A stretch of 64,000 nt of DNA, from assembly GCA_041890495.1 (NCBI GenBank), contig CP169086.1, forward strand, positions 1,984,001 to 2,048,000. The letters are read 5' to 3'. Position 1 is the first letter of the stretch; each line of letters opens with the position of its first letter. The notes below the pieces were generated by a model. That model was not told the origin of the DNA, searched no databases, and worked only from the letters and a program-made list of their open reading frames with translations. Shown here piece after piece: positions 7,246 through 15,731 of this stretch. Made by a program: the position numbers and the translations under genes. Source of the stretch: Escherichia boydii (GTDB lineage Bacteria > Pseudomonadota > Gammaproteobacteria > Enterobacterales > Enterobacteriaceae).

Positions 7246-7333
7246 TGGCGGAAGCGCAGAGATTCGAACTCTGGAACCCTTTCGGGTCGCCGGTTTTCAA
7301 GACCGGTGCCTTCAACCGCTCGGCCACACTTCC
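7246..7333 (-). tRNA. serT: tRNA-Ser(UGA), second copy
   Basis: 88-nt serine tRNA with anticodon TGA and encoded CCA. As far as I remember, the sequence is that of E. coli serT, and it lies on the yccA side as serT does in E. coli. It differs from the copy at 591-678 by three bases, two of them a compensated T-stem pair. Confidence 0.97.
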
Positions 7334-7345
7334 GGAATGACGCGC

Positions 7346-7374
7346 ACTATAAACACCTCACCGCGTGCTGTAAA
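7346..7374 (-). promoter_or_regulatory. Promoter of second tRNA-Ser
   Basis: TTTACA (7369-7374) and TATAGT (7346-7351) on the minus strand with a 17-bp spacer, identical in hexamers and spacing to the first copy's promoter. Confidence 0.8.
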
Positions 7375-7477
7375 GAGTGGCGGCAATCGTTCGCTGTAAA
7401 AATAGTCAAAACGTGTTTAATCGGTTGAACTGACGACACATCGACGATTTTATCAGCACAGTCTCCCGCGCTCAGGC

Positions 7478-9106
7478 TTAGTGTTTTTTGATGTACATAT
7501 CTTTCGTGTAATAGTACCCCAGCTTATCCGGCGTAAATCCGCCCACCCACGGTTTCACCAGATGCGTGCGGACGTAGTGATACACCGGGATGGCGGGCAC
7601 ATCACGCCCCAGCAGGTCTTCTGCCTGCTGGTAGAACTTACCCCGCTCATCCGCTGTTTTGGCTTTTGCGGCATTGAGCAGCGCCTGGTCATATTCCGGA
7701 TTGCTGTACTGGCTGGTGTTTTCGCTGTCGCCGGTGCGGAAGTTATTCAGGAAGGTCGCCGCATCGTCGTAATCGGCAATCCACGCGTACCGCACCGCGT
7801 CAAAGTTGTGGGTGTGCATGGTATCCAGCATGGTTTTCCACTCCTGATTTTGCAGCTTCGCGTCCACGCCGAGGTTTTTCTTCCACATGGAGCTGGCCGC
7901 AATCGCGATGCGCTGGTGCGATTCAGAGGTGTTATAGAGCAGGTTAAAGCTCAGAGGATGGCTGGCGTTATATCCGGCCTCATTCAGCAGCTTTTTCGCC
8001 TCAGCGATGCGTTTGTCCAGCGGCCAGCTGGCGTAATCCGGGTTCTGGAGCTTAACGCCGCCGATATCCGGCTGGCTGATGAGCCACGCAGGGCGTTGCC
8101 CCTGCCCTAATACTTTTCCGGCAATGATGTCTTTATCGAGCGCCATGTTCAGCGCCTTGCGCACGCGGGCGTCGTTGAACGGCGGCCGGGTGGTGTTAAA
8201 TTCATAGTAATAGGTCGCCAGCTGCGGGGAGACATCCAGCTGGCTGCCCAGGGTCTTCTTGAGCTGGGCAAACTGGTTGATCGGCACCGTGTAGACAATG
8301 TCAATTTCGCCTGCTTTATAGCGGTTCACATCCGAAGCCTCGGACGTGATGGGCAGGTAGGTGACCTTATTAATCACGGTATGCGCGTTATCCCAGTAGC
8401 GCGGGTTACGCTCCGCCACGATGCGTTCGTTGACTACCCACTGTGAAAGCTTATACGCCCCGCTGCTGACGAAATGCTCCGGCTTGGTCCACTTATCGCC
8501 GAAACGGCCAATCAGCACTTTATCCACCGGCACCAGCGACGGGTGCGCCAGCATCGCGAGGAATGCCGCGTTTGGCTGGGTGAGCGTCACTTCCAGCGTG
8601 GTGTCGTTAATCGCTTTCACGCCCAGCGTATCGGGCGCTTTTTTCCCCTGGGCGATATCGGCCGCGTTGACGATATGCATGTTGCCCGGATAGCTCGCAT
8701 AAGGCGAAGCCGTTTTCGGGTCGATCAGGCGCTGCCAGCTCCAGACCACATCCTCAGCGGTAATCGCCGTGCCGTCGCTCCAGGTGATGCCCGTACGCAG
8801 ATGGAACGTCCAGACGGTGTTATCCTTGTTCTCCCATTTTTCCGCCAGCCGCGGCTGGACTTCACCTGTCGGGGAAACGCTGACCAGACCTTCGAATAAA
8901 TCGCTGATAATATTGAATTCGACATCGCTTTCGACTTTATGCGGGTCGAGCGAAGCCGGTTCACTGCCATTGTTTCTGACCAGTTCCTGTTTATCGGCCA
9001 GCGCGGTTCCTGCCGGCACGTTAGCCGCCCAGGTAGCCGTGCTGGCGCACAGGATCCCGGCGGTAAGTAAAGAGAGCGTAAAGTGAGTGCGTGCTTGTGG
9101 TTTCAT
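7478..9106 (-). CDS. Oligopeptide ABC transporter binding protein, OppA/MppA type
   Basis: A 542-residue periplasmic solute-binding protein (SBP family 5). A signal peptide ends near TWAAN (about residue 28). Family features follow: NNGSEPASLDPHK, FEGLV, RTGITWSDGTAITAEDVV, GAYKLSQWVVNERIV, YYYEFNTTRPPFNDARVRKA and a typical end (KDMYIKKH). OppA and MppA capture peptides or murein tripeptide for the Opp permease in the inner membrane. No permease genes are next to it, so it is an orphan that probably uses the Opp or Dpp permease elsewhere. It lies between serT and yccA, where E. coli K-12 has no such gene. OppA versus MppA cannot be settled by eye. Confidence 0.87.
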   Translation of the reverse strand: MKPQARTHFTLSLLTAGILCASTATWAANVPAGTALADKQELVRNNGSEPASLDPHKVESDVEFNIISDLFEGLVSVSPTGEVQPRLAEKWENKDNTVWTFHLRTGITWSDGTAITAEDVVWSWQRLIDPKTASPYASYPGNMHIVNAADIAQGKKAPDTLGVKAINDTTLEVTLTQPNAAFLAMLAHPSLVPVDKVLIGRFGDKWTKPEHFVSSGAYKLSQWVVNERIVAERNPRYWDNAHTVINKVTYLPITSEASDVNRYKAGEIDIVYTVPINQFAQLKKTLGSQLDVSPQLATYYYEFNTTRPPFNDARVRKALNMALDKDIIAGKVLGQGQRPAWLISQPDIGGVKLQNPDYASWPLDKRIAEAKKLLNEAGYNASHPLSFNLLYNTSESHQRIAIAASSMWKKNLGVDAKLQNQEWKTMLDTMHTHNFDAVRYAWIADYDDAATFLNNFRTGDSENTSQYSNPEYDQALLNAAKAKTADERGKFYQQAEDLLGRDVPAIPVYHYVRTHLVKPWVGGFTPDKLGYYYTKDMYIKKH

Positions 9107-9375
9107 GTCCTTCGCCTTATTGTCTGTTTTATGACGATCCGGAAATAACTCTTAGCGTTCGAATGGTAATAACGCAATATTTTTCAGTAACCTATAAGAG
9201 CTTGATCTGGTAAATACTTTCAAACCGCTGTTCATACTGATGAAACGGTCTTTCGCAGAAGAAATAACCACCTCCAGCGCTAAGGTGCTGAGTAAAGATG
9301 GGTAAAACCACTTTGAGACTGGCGCCCCGTTTCCTATTCTTTCCGTTAATTACATCTGTCATAGAGAGTGACTCA

Positions 9376-10035
9376 ATGGATCGTATTGTTAGTTCTTCAC
9401 ATGACCGTACATCACTGCTTAGCACCCATAAGGTGCTGCGTAATACCTATTTTCTGCTGAGCCTGACGCTGGCCTTTTCGGCGATTACCGCAACTGCCAG
9501 TACGGTGCTGATGCTGCCATCTCCGGGTCTGATTCTGACGCTGGTGGGTATGTATGGTTTGATGTTCCTGACCTATAAAACGGCGAATAAGCCGACCGGG
9601 ATTATCTCCGCATTCGCCTTTACCGGTTTTCTGGGTTATATCCTCGGACCTATTCTGAACACCTATCTGTCTGCCGGAATGGGTGACGTAATCGCTATGG
9701 CACTGGGCGGAACGGCGTTAGTGTTCTTCTGCTGCTCTGCATATGTGCTGACCACCCGCAAAGATATGTCGTTCCTCGGCGGTATGCTGATGGCGGGTAT
9801 TGTGGTGGTGCTGATTGGTATGGTTGCGAATATCTTCCTGCAGCTGCCTGCTCTGCATCTGGCGATCAGCGCGGTCTTCATTCTGATCTCCTCTGGCGCT
9901 ATCTTGTTTGAAACCAGCAACATCATTCATGGCGGTGAGACGAACTATATTCGTGCCACGGTTAGCCTGTATGTTTCGCTGTACAACATCTTCGTCAGCC
10001 TGCTGAGCATTCTGGGCTTCGCTAGCCGCGATTAA
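9376..10035 (+). CDS. yccA: YccA, Bax-inhibitor-1 family inner-membrane modulator of FtsH
   Basis: A 219-residue polytopic membrane protein of the Bax inhibitor-1 family, the same length as E. coli YccA; from memory the sequence is essentially identical to K-12. The start at 9376 gives MDRIVSSSHDRTSLLSTHKV; the N-terminal cytoplasmic tail is the part FtsH degrades. YccA binds the FtsH/HflKC complex and slows degradation of jammed SecY. About seven hydrophobic segments can be traced. The close match to E. coli contrasts with the diverged yccX just downstream and marks this as one of the E. coli-like tracts. Confidence 0.95.
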   Translation: MDRIVSSSHDRTSLLSTHKVLRNTYFLLSLTLAFSAITATASTVLMLPSPGLILTLVGMYGLMFLTYKTANKPTGIISAFAFTGFLGYILGPILNTYLSAGMGDVIAMALGGTALVFFCCSAYVLTTRKDMSFLGGMLMAGIVVVLIGMVANIFLQLPALHLAISAVFILISSGAILFETSNIIHGGETNYIRATVSLYVSLYNIFVSLLSILGFASRD

Positions 10036-10057
10036 TCTCACCCGCTAACACTTTCAT

Positions 10058-10087
10058 AGCCTCGCTTTATGCGGGGCTTTGTTTTTT
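10058..10087 (+). terminator. Terminator after yccA
   Basis: Stem AGCCTCGC / GCGGGGCT with loop TTTAT, followed by a T-rich run. Confidence 0.8.
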
Positions 10088-10125
10088 GTTACACTGCCGC
10101 CAGTCTGATTAAGGTAGTAATAATT

Positions 10126-10455
10126 ATGCTGATCTTCGAAGGTAAAGAGATAGAAACGGATACCGAAGGCTATCTCAAAGAAAGCAGCCAGTGGAGTGAG
10201 CCGCTGGCTGTGGTGATTGCAGAGAACGAAGGGATTTCGCTGTCACCGGAACACTGGGAAGTGGTGCGTTTTGTGCGTGATTTCTATCTGGAATTCAATA
10301 CTTCTCCGGCGATTCGTATGCTGGTAAAAGCGATGGCGAATAAATTTGGCGAAGAAAAAGGTAACAGCCGCTATTTATACCGACTGTTTCCGAAAGGTCC
10401 GGCTAAGCAAGCCACCAAAATTGCTGGCCTGCCAAAACCGGTAAAATGTATTTAA
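10126..10455 (+). CDS. tusE: TusE sulfur-relay protein
   Basis: A 109-residue DsrC-family protein with the same length and (from memory) sequence as E. coli TusE. It takes sulfur from TusBCD and passes it to MnmA for 2-thiolation of U34 in tRNAs for Glu, Gln and Lys. The essential penultimate Cys is present in the C-terminal KPVKCI. An AAGG Shine-Dalgarno lies before the ATG. The last bases overlap the end of the convergent yccX by 4 bp, and the match to K-12 ends at about that point. Confidence 0.95.
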
Positions 10456-10733
10456 TAGCGAATACCAAAGTTCATATATTCCCGCCCGGGTTGATGCGGT
10501 TCTGTTAAGACCCTATCAACCCGTGCGCTGCGCGGCCCGCCCGCCTTCAGCCACGCCACCAGCTTGTCGACCTGCTCCGCTTCGCCGCAGGCGACCACCT
10601 CAACGCTGCCGTCATCCATGTTGCGCGCGTATCCCGTGAGCCCTAGCTGAACGGCCTCGCGCTGGGTGCTGTAGCGGAACCCGACGCCCTGAACAACGCC
10701 GTGAACCCAGGCAATAGTACAGACTTTAGACAT
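10452..10733 (-). CDS. yccX: Acylphosphatase YccX
   Basis: A 93-residue acylphosphatase. The start at 10733 follows AAGGAGAAG and gives [22 protein letters not shown], with the catalytic Arg in the phosphate loop GVVQGVGFR and the conserved Asn in [13 protein letters not shown]. It hydrolyses carboxyl-phosphate bonds of small molecules such as acetyl- or carbamoyl-phosphate. Compared with K-12 it is clearly diverged, unlike its convergent neighbour tusE. It lies 11 bp downstream of the AraC-type regulator on the same strand and may be co-transcribed with it. Confidence 0.94.
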
Positions 10734-10744
10734 TTTTCTTCTCC

Positions 10745-11533
10745 TTAACGTAGCGTTTTCGGTAAACAGCCGTAGTGTTGCCGAAAACGGGCGGTGAAAC
10801 GAGAGCTGGACAGATACCCACATTGTAATGCGATTTCGCCAATCGGTAATCGGGTTGACTGCAGCTGCGACAAAGCAACGCCCATCCTCACCTCCTCCAC
10901 AATCTGGCGAAAACTCTGCGACTCTTCACGTAGCCGTCTGCGCAGCGTCGGCACGCTCAGGGCCAGACGGCTGGCGACATCCTGCGCGGTCCAGGCTCTG
11001 GCGGGCGACAGCATAATGAACTGCCGCACCTGCTCGGTCAGGCTATTGTTTCGCTCAATAAGCAGCGGGCCTGCCGCGCCGTCATGCAGCAATGCCAGCA
11101 AAAGCCCGAAGGCCTGATGCTTTTGCAGCGCCTCCGGTAAATCCTGACGCACGGCGTGCAGCAGGTTATCCCACATAAATGCCAGCCCCTCGCTCAGCGG
11201 GGCGCAGAGCGAATGCAGCGTCGTGCGCGGCCAGGATTTCAGGTAATGCGCTTTAAACTCGGCAACAATTTCCGGCGATAACATCAGCAAGTCAGAGTGA
11301 AACAGACCGTTTGCGGGCTGATTGATGATCTCCATCGCCGTATTGGCAGGAATAATGATGAGCTCATCCCGGGTGGCCACCAGGCGGTTGTCGTCCTGCA
11401 CAATCACCTTGCTGCCGTGAGTGATATGGCAAATCGCCGGAAAGAAGAGCTTAACCTGGTGCAGGCGATGCATTTTGCTGGCACTCACTTCACCCGCCGT
11501 GAGATGTTTATGTCGAAAATGGAACTCCTGCAC
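10745..11533 (-). CDS. AraC-family transcriptional regulator
   Basis: A 262-residue protein with an N-terminal cupin-like sensor region and a C-terminal AraC/XylS DNA-binding domain (two helix-turn-helix units: WTAQDVASRLALSVPTLRRRL and PIGEIALQCGYLSSSRFTARFRQHYG). It resembles the GadX/AppY-like regulators in layout. E. coli K-12 has no regulator here; together with the PEBP gene it is inserted between yccX and rlmI. The PEBP gene lies just upstream on the same strand (10-bp gap), so the regulator may be co-transcribed with it. Target and effector are unknown. Confidence 0.88.
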   Translation of the reverse strand: MQEFHFRHKHLTAGEVSASKMHRLHQVKLFFPAICHITHGSKVIVQDDNRLVATRDELIIIPANTAMEIINQPANGLFHSDLLMLSPEIVAEFKAHYLKSWPRTTLHSLCAPLSEGLAFMWDNLLHAVRQDLPEALQKHQAFGLLLALLHDGAAGPLLIERNNSLTEQVRQFIMLSPARAWTAQDVASRLALSVPTLRRRLREESQSFRQIVEEVRMGVALSQLQSTRLPIGEIALQCGYLSSSRFTARFRQHYGCLPKTLR

Positions 11534-11543
11534 CCCGCCATCC

Positions 11544-12101
11544 TTATCTGCTGTAGGTTGCTGTTAACTGAGCCTTTGCCAGAACGTGACTATTGAGCAT
11601 AAAACCGACCAGCGCGCCGCTGGCATTTTTGTCGACGGGCAGTTTATCCACGTCCAGCGCCCAGACGGTAATCTGATAGCGGTGAGGCTTGTCACCGGCA
11701 GGGGGACATGCGCCGCCGAATCCAGAATAACCGAAATCATTACGCCCCTGCACAGCGCCAGCAGGTAATTTTTCGCCATTTGGGTTACCGGCATCTGCTG
11801 GCAGCGTCATTGTCTTCGCGGGAATGTTGGCTACGGTCCAGTGCCACCAGCCGCTGCCGGTAGGCGCATCCGGGTCATAGACCGTGATGGCAAAACTATT
11901 CGTACCCGCGGGCGGATTTGTCCACGCCAGCTGCGGTGAGGTATTCCCACCGTGGCAGCCAAATCCCTCAAACACCTGCTGTGGCGCTAACCGCCGGTCG
12001 CCGGAAATATCCCGGCTGGTCATGCTGAAAGGCGTTGCTGCGAAAACCTGAAAACTCATTGCCGTCAGAGCGGCTATTGTGATGACACTGCGCTTTTTCA
12101 T
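11544..12101 (-). CDS. Periplasmic PEBP/YbcL-type protein
   Basis: A 185-residue phosphatidylethanolamine-binding/Raf-kinase-inhibitor-like protein. The start at 12101 gives a clear signal peptide (MKKRSVITIAALTAMSFQVFA-A); the longer frame back to 12158 adds residues that do not fit one. Family motifs are TSPQLAWTNPPAGTNSFAITVYDPDAP, WWHWTVANIP and the Pro/Gly-rich GFGGACPPAGDKPHRY. Bacterial relatives include YbhB (cytoplasmic) and YbcL (periplasmic, linked in uropathogenic E. coli to dampening neutrophil migration). The function here is unknown. Absent from this locus in K-12. Confidence 0.9.
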   Translation of the reverse strand: MKKRSVITIAALTAMSFQVFAATPFSMTSRDISGDRRLAPQQVFEGFGCHGGNTSPQLAWTNPPAGTNSFAITVYDPDAPTGSGWWHWTVANIPAKTMTLPADAGNPNGEKLPAGAVQGRNDFGYSGFGGACPPAGDKPHRYQITVWALDVDKLPVDKNASGALVGFMLNSHVLAKAQLTATYSR

Positions 12102-12275
12102 GGGTATTTCCTTTGCTGAACCGGAAGCCCTAAGATAAAGCACGCAACAATGCCCCAATGTGCCTAAGCGATTTGATTTTGTGCCGAAACGCTCAACGGC
12201 ATCCGCAGATGATTGCGCCTTGATGAATGTGCTACTCTACGCGCCATTTCTTTGCAATCGACAGAAAAGTAAATT

Positions 12276-13466
12276 ATGAGTGTACGTTTAGTGTTAGCCA
12301 AAGGGCGCGAAAAATCATTACTTCGTCGCCATCCGTGGGTCTTTTCCGGGGCCGTTGCCCGCATGGAAGGTAAAGCCAGCCTCGGTGAAACCATCGATAT
12401 TGTTGATCATCAGGGAAAATGGTTAGCACGCGGCGCTTATTCGCCAGCTTCGCAAATCCGGGCGCGCGTCTGGACGTTTGACCCGTCTGAGTCTATCGAC
12501 ATTGCTTTTTTTTCCCGCCGTTTGCAACAAGCACAAAAATGGCGTGACTGGCTGGCGCAAAAAGATGGCCTCGACAGCTATCGTTTAATCGCCGGAGAAT
12601 CTGATGGCCTGCCGGGTATTACTATCGATCGTTTCGGTAATTTTCTGGTGCTGCAACTGCTGAGTGCTGGGGCAGAATATCAGCGCGCGGCATTAATTAG
12701 TGCCCTGCAAACGCTGTACCCGGAATGTTCGATTTACGATCGCAGCGACGTCGCGGTACGTAAAAAAGAAGGAATGGAGCTGACCCAGGGCCCCGTCACC
12801 GGCGAGTTGCCACCTGCCCTGCTGCCGATTGAAGAACACGGAATGAAACTGCTGGTGGATATTCAGCACGGACACAAAACGGGCTACTACCTGGACCAGC
12901 GTGATAGCCGCCTGGCTACCCGCCGCTACGTTGAAAATAAACGTGTGCTGAACTGTTTCTCCTATACCGGTGGTTTCGCCGTATCGGCACTGATGGGCGG
13001 TTGCAGCCAGGTTGTCAGCGTTGATACCTCCCAGGAAGCGCTGGATATTGCACGGCAGAACGTTGAGCTGAACAAACTGGATCTGAGCAAGGCTGAGTTT
13101 GTCCGTGATGATGTCTTTAAATTGCTGCGTACTTATCGCGATCGCGGTGAAAAATTTGACGTTATCGTGATGGACCCGCCGAAGTTTGTTGAGAATAAAA
13201 GCCAGTTGATGGGCGCGTGTCGTGGTTATAAAGACATCAACATGCTGGCGATTCAGCTGCTGAATGAAGGCGGTATTCTCCTGACTTTCTCCTGTTCCGG
13301 TCTGATGACCAGCGATTTATTTCAGAAAATCATCGCGGATGCCGCAATTGATGCCGGTCGTGATGTACAATTTATAGAGCAGTTCCGTCAGGCAGCCGAT
13401 CATCCGGTGATCGCTACCTATCCGGAAGGGCTATATCTGAAAGGGTTTGCCTGTCGCGTCATGTAA
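12276..13466 (+). CDS. rlmI: RlmI, 23S rRNA m5C1962 methyltransferase
   Basis: A 396-residue SAM-dependent methyltransferase, same length as E. coli RlmI and from memory identical or nearly so. An N-terminal PUA domain (about 1-75) is followed by a RlmI central region and a Rossmann-type methyltransferase domain with CFSYTGGF (SAM motif), VMDPPKFV and the catalytic Cys in TFSCSGLM. It modifies C1962 of 23S rRNA. It starts an E. coli-like tract that runs through hspQ and yccU into the start of yccT. Confidence 0.96.
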
Positions 13467-13523
13467 CTTGAAATGTGGAATTTTACCCTTATATCAAAGG
13501 TAAAGATTTCCCGGGAGGTGACT

Positions 13524-13841
13524 ATGATTGCCAGCAAATTCGGTATCGGCCAGCAGGTCCGCCATTCCCTGTTAGGTTATCTCGGAGTGGTCGTGGATAT
13601 CGACCCGGTTTATTCGCTCTCTGAACCGTCGCCTGATGAGCTGGCGGTGAATGACGAGCTTCGCGCCGCTCCGTGGTATCACGTAGTGATGGAGGACGAT
13701 AACGGCCTACCGGTTCATACCTACCTGGCTGAAGCCCAGCTAAGTAGCGAATTGCAGGATGAACATCCTGAACAGCCATCCATGGATGAGCTGGCGCAGA
13801 CCATCCGCAAACAACTCCAGGCCCCGCGTCTGCGTAACTAA
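13524..13841 (+). CDS. hspQ: HspQ, heat-shock hemimethylated-DNA-binding protein/Lon enhancer
   Basis: A 105-residue YccV-like protein matching E. coli HspQ along its length. The ATG at 13524 follows GGGAGGTG; an upstream extension to 13473 is not supported. HspQ binds hemimethylated oriC DNA, affects DnaA stability and acts as a specificity enhancer of Lon. Features include the [10 protein letters not shown] segment and a charged C-terminal helix. It lies 57 bp after rlmI and has its own terminator. Confidence 0.95.
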
Positions 13842-13851
13842 TCCCTGAACA

Positions 13852-13887
13852 AATCCCCGGAAGGTTTTTGCCTTCCGGGGATTTTTT
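13852..13887. terminator. Terminator between hspQ and yccU
   Basis: Stem AATCCCCGGAAGG / CCTTCCGGGGATT with a T-run on the plus strand. It sits at the convergent ends of hspQ and yccU and can serve hspQ. Confidence 0.85.
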
Positions 13888-14299
13888 ATTTGGCCAGGCC
13901 CAGGCGAGGGATCTCAATAGCCGGGCAGCGATCCATCACCACATTTAACCCGGCATCCCGTGCCAGTACTGCCGCTTGCTCATTAATCACCCCCAGTTGC
14001 ATCCAGAGGGTTTTCGCGCCAATGGCAATAGCTTCCTGTGCCACGCCCCACGCCGCTTCTGAATTACGGAAAACATCGACCATATCGACTTTTTCCGGAA
14101 CGTCTGCCAGCGTGCCATACCCCTTCTGGCCCAGCAGCGTTTTGCCGGCAACTTTTGGCGAAACCGGAATGACGTGATACCCCTGGTCGAGTAGATATTT
14201 CATCACGCGATAGCTGGGACGATCGGGTTTGTCGCTTGCCCCCACCAGCGCAATGGTGTGAGTGGACGTTAAAATGCCTGCAATATCGGTTTCTTTCAT
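13886..14299 (-). CDS. yccU: YccU, CoA-binding protein
   Basis: A 137-residue single-domain CoA-binding protein (succinyl-CoA synthetase alpha N-terminal-like Rossmann fold). The start at 14299 gives MKETDIAGILTSTHTIALVGASDKPDRPSYRV; GASDKPDRPS is the nucleotide-binding loop and LWMQLGVINEQA and DRCPAIE are conserved family segments. The biochemical role is not established. It is almost identical to K-12 from memory. Transcription is convergent with hspQ and divergent from yccT. Confidence 0.93.
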   Translation of the reverse strand: MKETDIAGILTSTHTIALVGASDKPDRPSYRVMKYLLDQGYHVIPVSPKVAGKTLLGQKGYGTLADVPEKVDMVDVFRNSEAAWGVAQEAIAIGAKTLWMQLGVINEQAAVLARDAGLNVVMDRCPAIEIPRLGLAK

Positions 14300-14471
14300 T
14301 ATTTCCTCCAGACTGTTTAACAAAGTGTACGACAAAGCCGACATGCCAACCATGCAGCTAATACGAATGAATGAGAGCAAAAGCGGGAAATATGTCTATA
14401 TGTTAGTAAGTATGATTAAAGAAAAATTTTGACACATTATTATTCGGGCGGTCTTTTGACAGGAGCTACCT

Positions 14472-15134
14472 ATGAAAACCGGCATCGTGACCACCTTGAT
14501 TGCATTATGTTTGCCGGTATCCGTTTTTGCCACCAAGCTGCGGCTTTCAACCGATGTCGATCTTCTGGTACTCGACGGCAAGAAGGTTTCCAGCTCTCTG
14601 CTGCGCGGTGCGGACAGCATCGAGTTAGATAACGGGCCACATCAACTGGTATTCCGGGTGGAAAAATCGATCGGTCTGGCGAATCACGAGCAACGGATGT
14701 ACATCTCGCCTCCGCTGATCGTCAGCTTTAATACCCAGCAAATCAGTCAGGTGAATATCACCCTCCCTCGTCTTGAGACGGAGAAAGAGTCTGCGGCCTT
14801 CGACGCTTCACCCCGCGTTGAACTGCTGGACGGGGATGCGATGCCGATTCCGGTGAAGCAGGATATTCTGGCGCTGACAACCTCACCAAAAGGCCCGGAC
14901 TACGAGGCCGCGACCCAGACCTATAACAAAGCGGGGAAACGCGCCTCGCTTCCGCAGTTTGCCACCATGATGGCGGACGACAGTACGCTGCTTTCCGGCG
15001 TCTCCGAACTGGACGTCATTCCTCCTCAGTCCCAGACCCTGACGGAACAGCGCCTTAAATTCTGGTTCCAGCAGGCCGATCCCGACACGCGGGCCCGATT
15101 TTTACAGTGGGCAAAACAACAACCTTCATCATAA
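14472..15134 (+). CDS. csgI: CsgI (YccT), periplasmic curli-assembly inhibitor
   Basis: A 220-residue UPF0319 protein with signal peptide (MKTGIVTTLIALCLPVSVFA). In E. coli it slows CsgA polymerisation and modifies envelope stress signalling. The first roughly 65 residues look identical to K-12, up to LVFRVEK; from there on the protein differs at many positions (SIGLANHEQRMYISPP and later) while the length and family features (FDASPRVELLDGD, SLPQFATMMADDSTLLSGVSELD) stay intact. This looks like an in-frame switch between an E. coli-like and a diverged allele near 14,660. Confidence 0.93.
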   Translation: MKTGIVTTLIALCLPVSVFATKLRLSTDVDLLVLDGKKVSSSLLRGADSIELDNGPHQLVFRVEKSIGLANHEQRMYISPPLIVSFNTQQISQVNITLPRLETEKESAAFDASPRVELLDGDAMPIPVKQDILALTTSPKGPDYEAATQTYNKAGKRASLPQFATMMADDSTLLSGVSELDVIPPQSQTLTEQRLKFWFQQADPDTRARFLQWAKQQPSS

Positions 15135-15214
15135 GCCACATTTTTTACGCCTTTCTCTTGCAGCGTCAGACGGTTCCCGTCATCGTGTAGGCAGTTAACC
15201 TGATGGATATGATT

Positions 15215-15673
15215 ATGGAACTGACAACACGCACGCTGCCTGAGCGCAAACACATTGCTCTTGTGGCGCACGATCACTGTAAACAAATGCTGCTTAACTG
15301 GGTTCGCCGCCATCAGTCTTCGCTGGAAAAGCACGCCCTGTCGGCAACCGGCACCACCGGTAACCTGATTCAGCGTGAAACGGGTCTGCAGGTGAATGCC
15401 ATGCTGAGCGGCCCGATGGGCGGCGATCAGCAGGTCGGCGCGCAGATCTCCGAAGGGAAGATTGATGTGCTGATCTTCTTCTGGGATCCGCTGAACGCGG
15501 TTCCGCACGATCCGGATGTTAAAGCGCTGCTGCGTCTGGCGACGGTGTGGAATATTCCGGTAGCGACGAACCTGTCGACGGCGGATTTCATCATCGAATC
15601 GCCGCAGTTCAACTCGCCGGTAGATATCCTTATTCCGGACTATCAGCGTTATCTTTCCGACAGATTGAAGTAA
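15215..15673 (+). CDS. mgsA: MgsA, methylglyoxal synthase
   Basis: A 152-residue methylglyoxal synthase, the usual length from the ATG at 15215; an upstream in-frame ATG at 15203 is less likely. It converts dihydroxyacetone phosphate to methylglyoxal and phosphate when sugar phosphates build up. The phosphate-binding segment TGTTGNLIQRETG, GPMGGDQQVGAQISEGKID with the catalytic Asp region, and FFWDPLNAVPHDPDVKALLRLA are present. It differs from K-12 at many residues, so it belongs to a non-E. coli tract. Confidence 0.95.
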   Translation: MELTTRTLPERKHIALVAHDHCKQMLLNWVRRHQSSLEKHALSATGTTGNLIQRETGLQVNAMLSGPMGGDQQVGAQISEGKIDVLIFFWDPLNAVPHDPDVKALLRLATVWNIPVATNLSTADFIIESPQFNSPVDILIPDYQRYLSDRLK

Positions 15674-15680
15674 CTTTTTT

Positions 15681-15712
15681 GCCGGGTGGCGGCTACGCCT
15701 TGCCCGGCCTAC
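15681..15712. repeat. REP element, non-E. coli type
   Basis: GCCGGGTGGCGGCTACGCCT followed by TGCCCGGCCTAC, the standard REP palindrome of Enterobacter and Klebsiella relatives, at the convergent ends of mgsA and helD. Confidence 0.8.
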
Positions 15713-15731
15713 TCATCCTTGCCCGTCGTCG

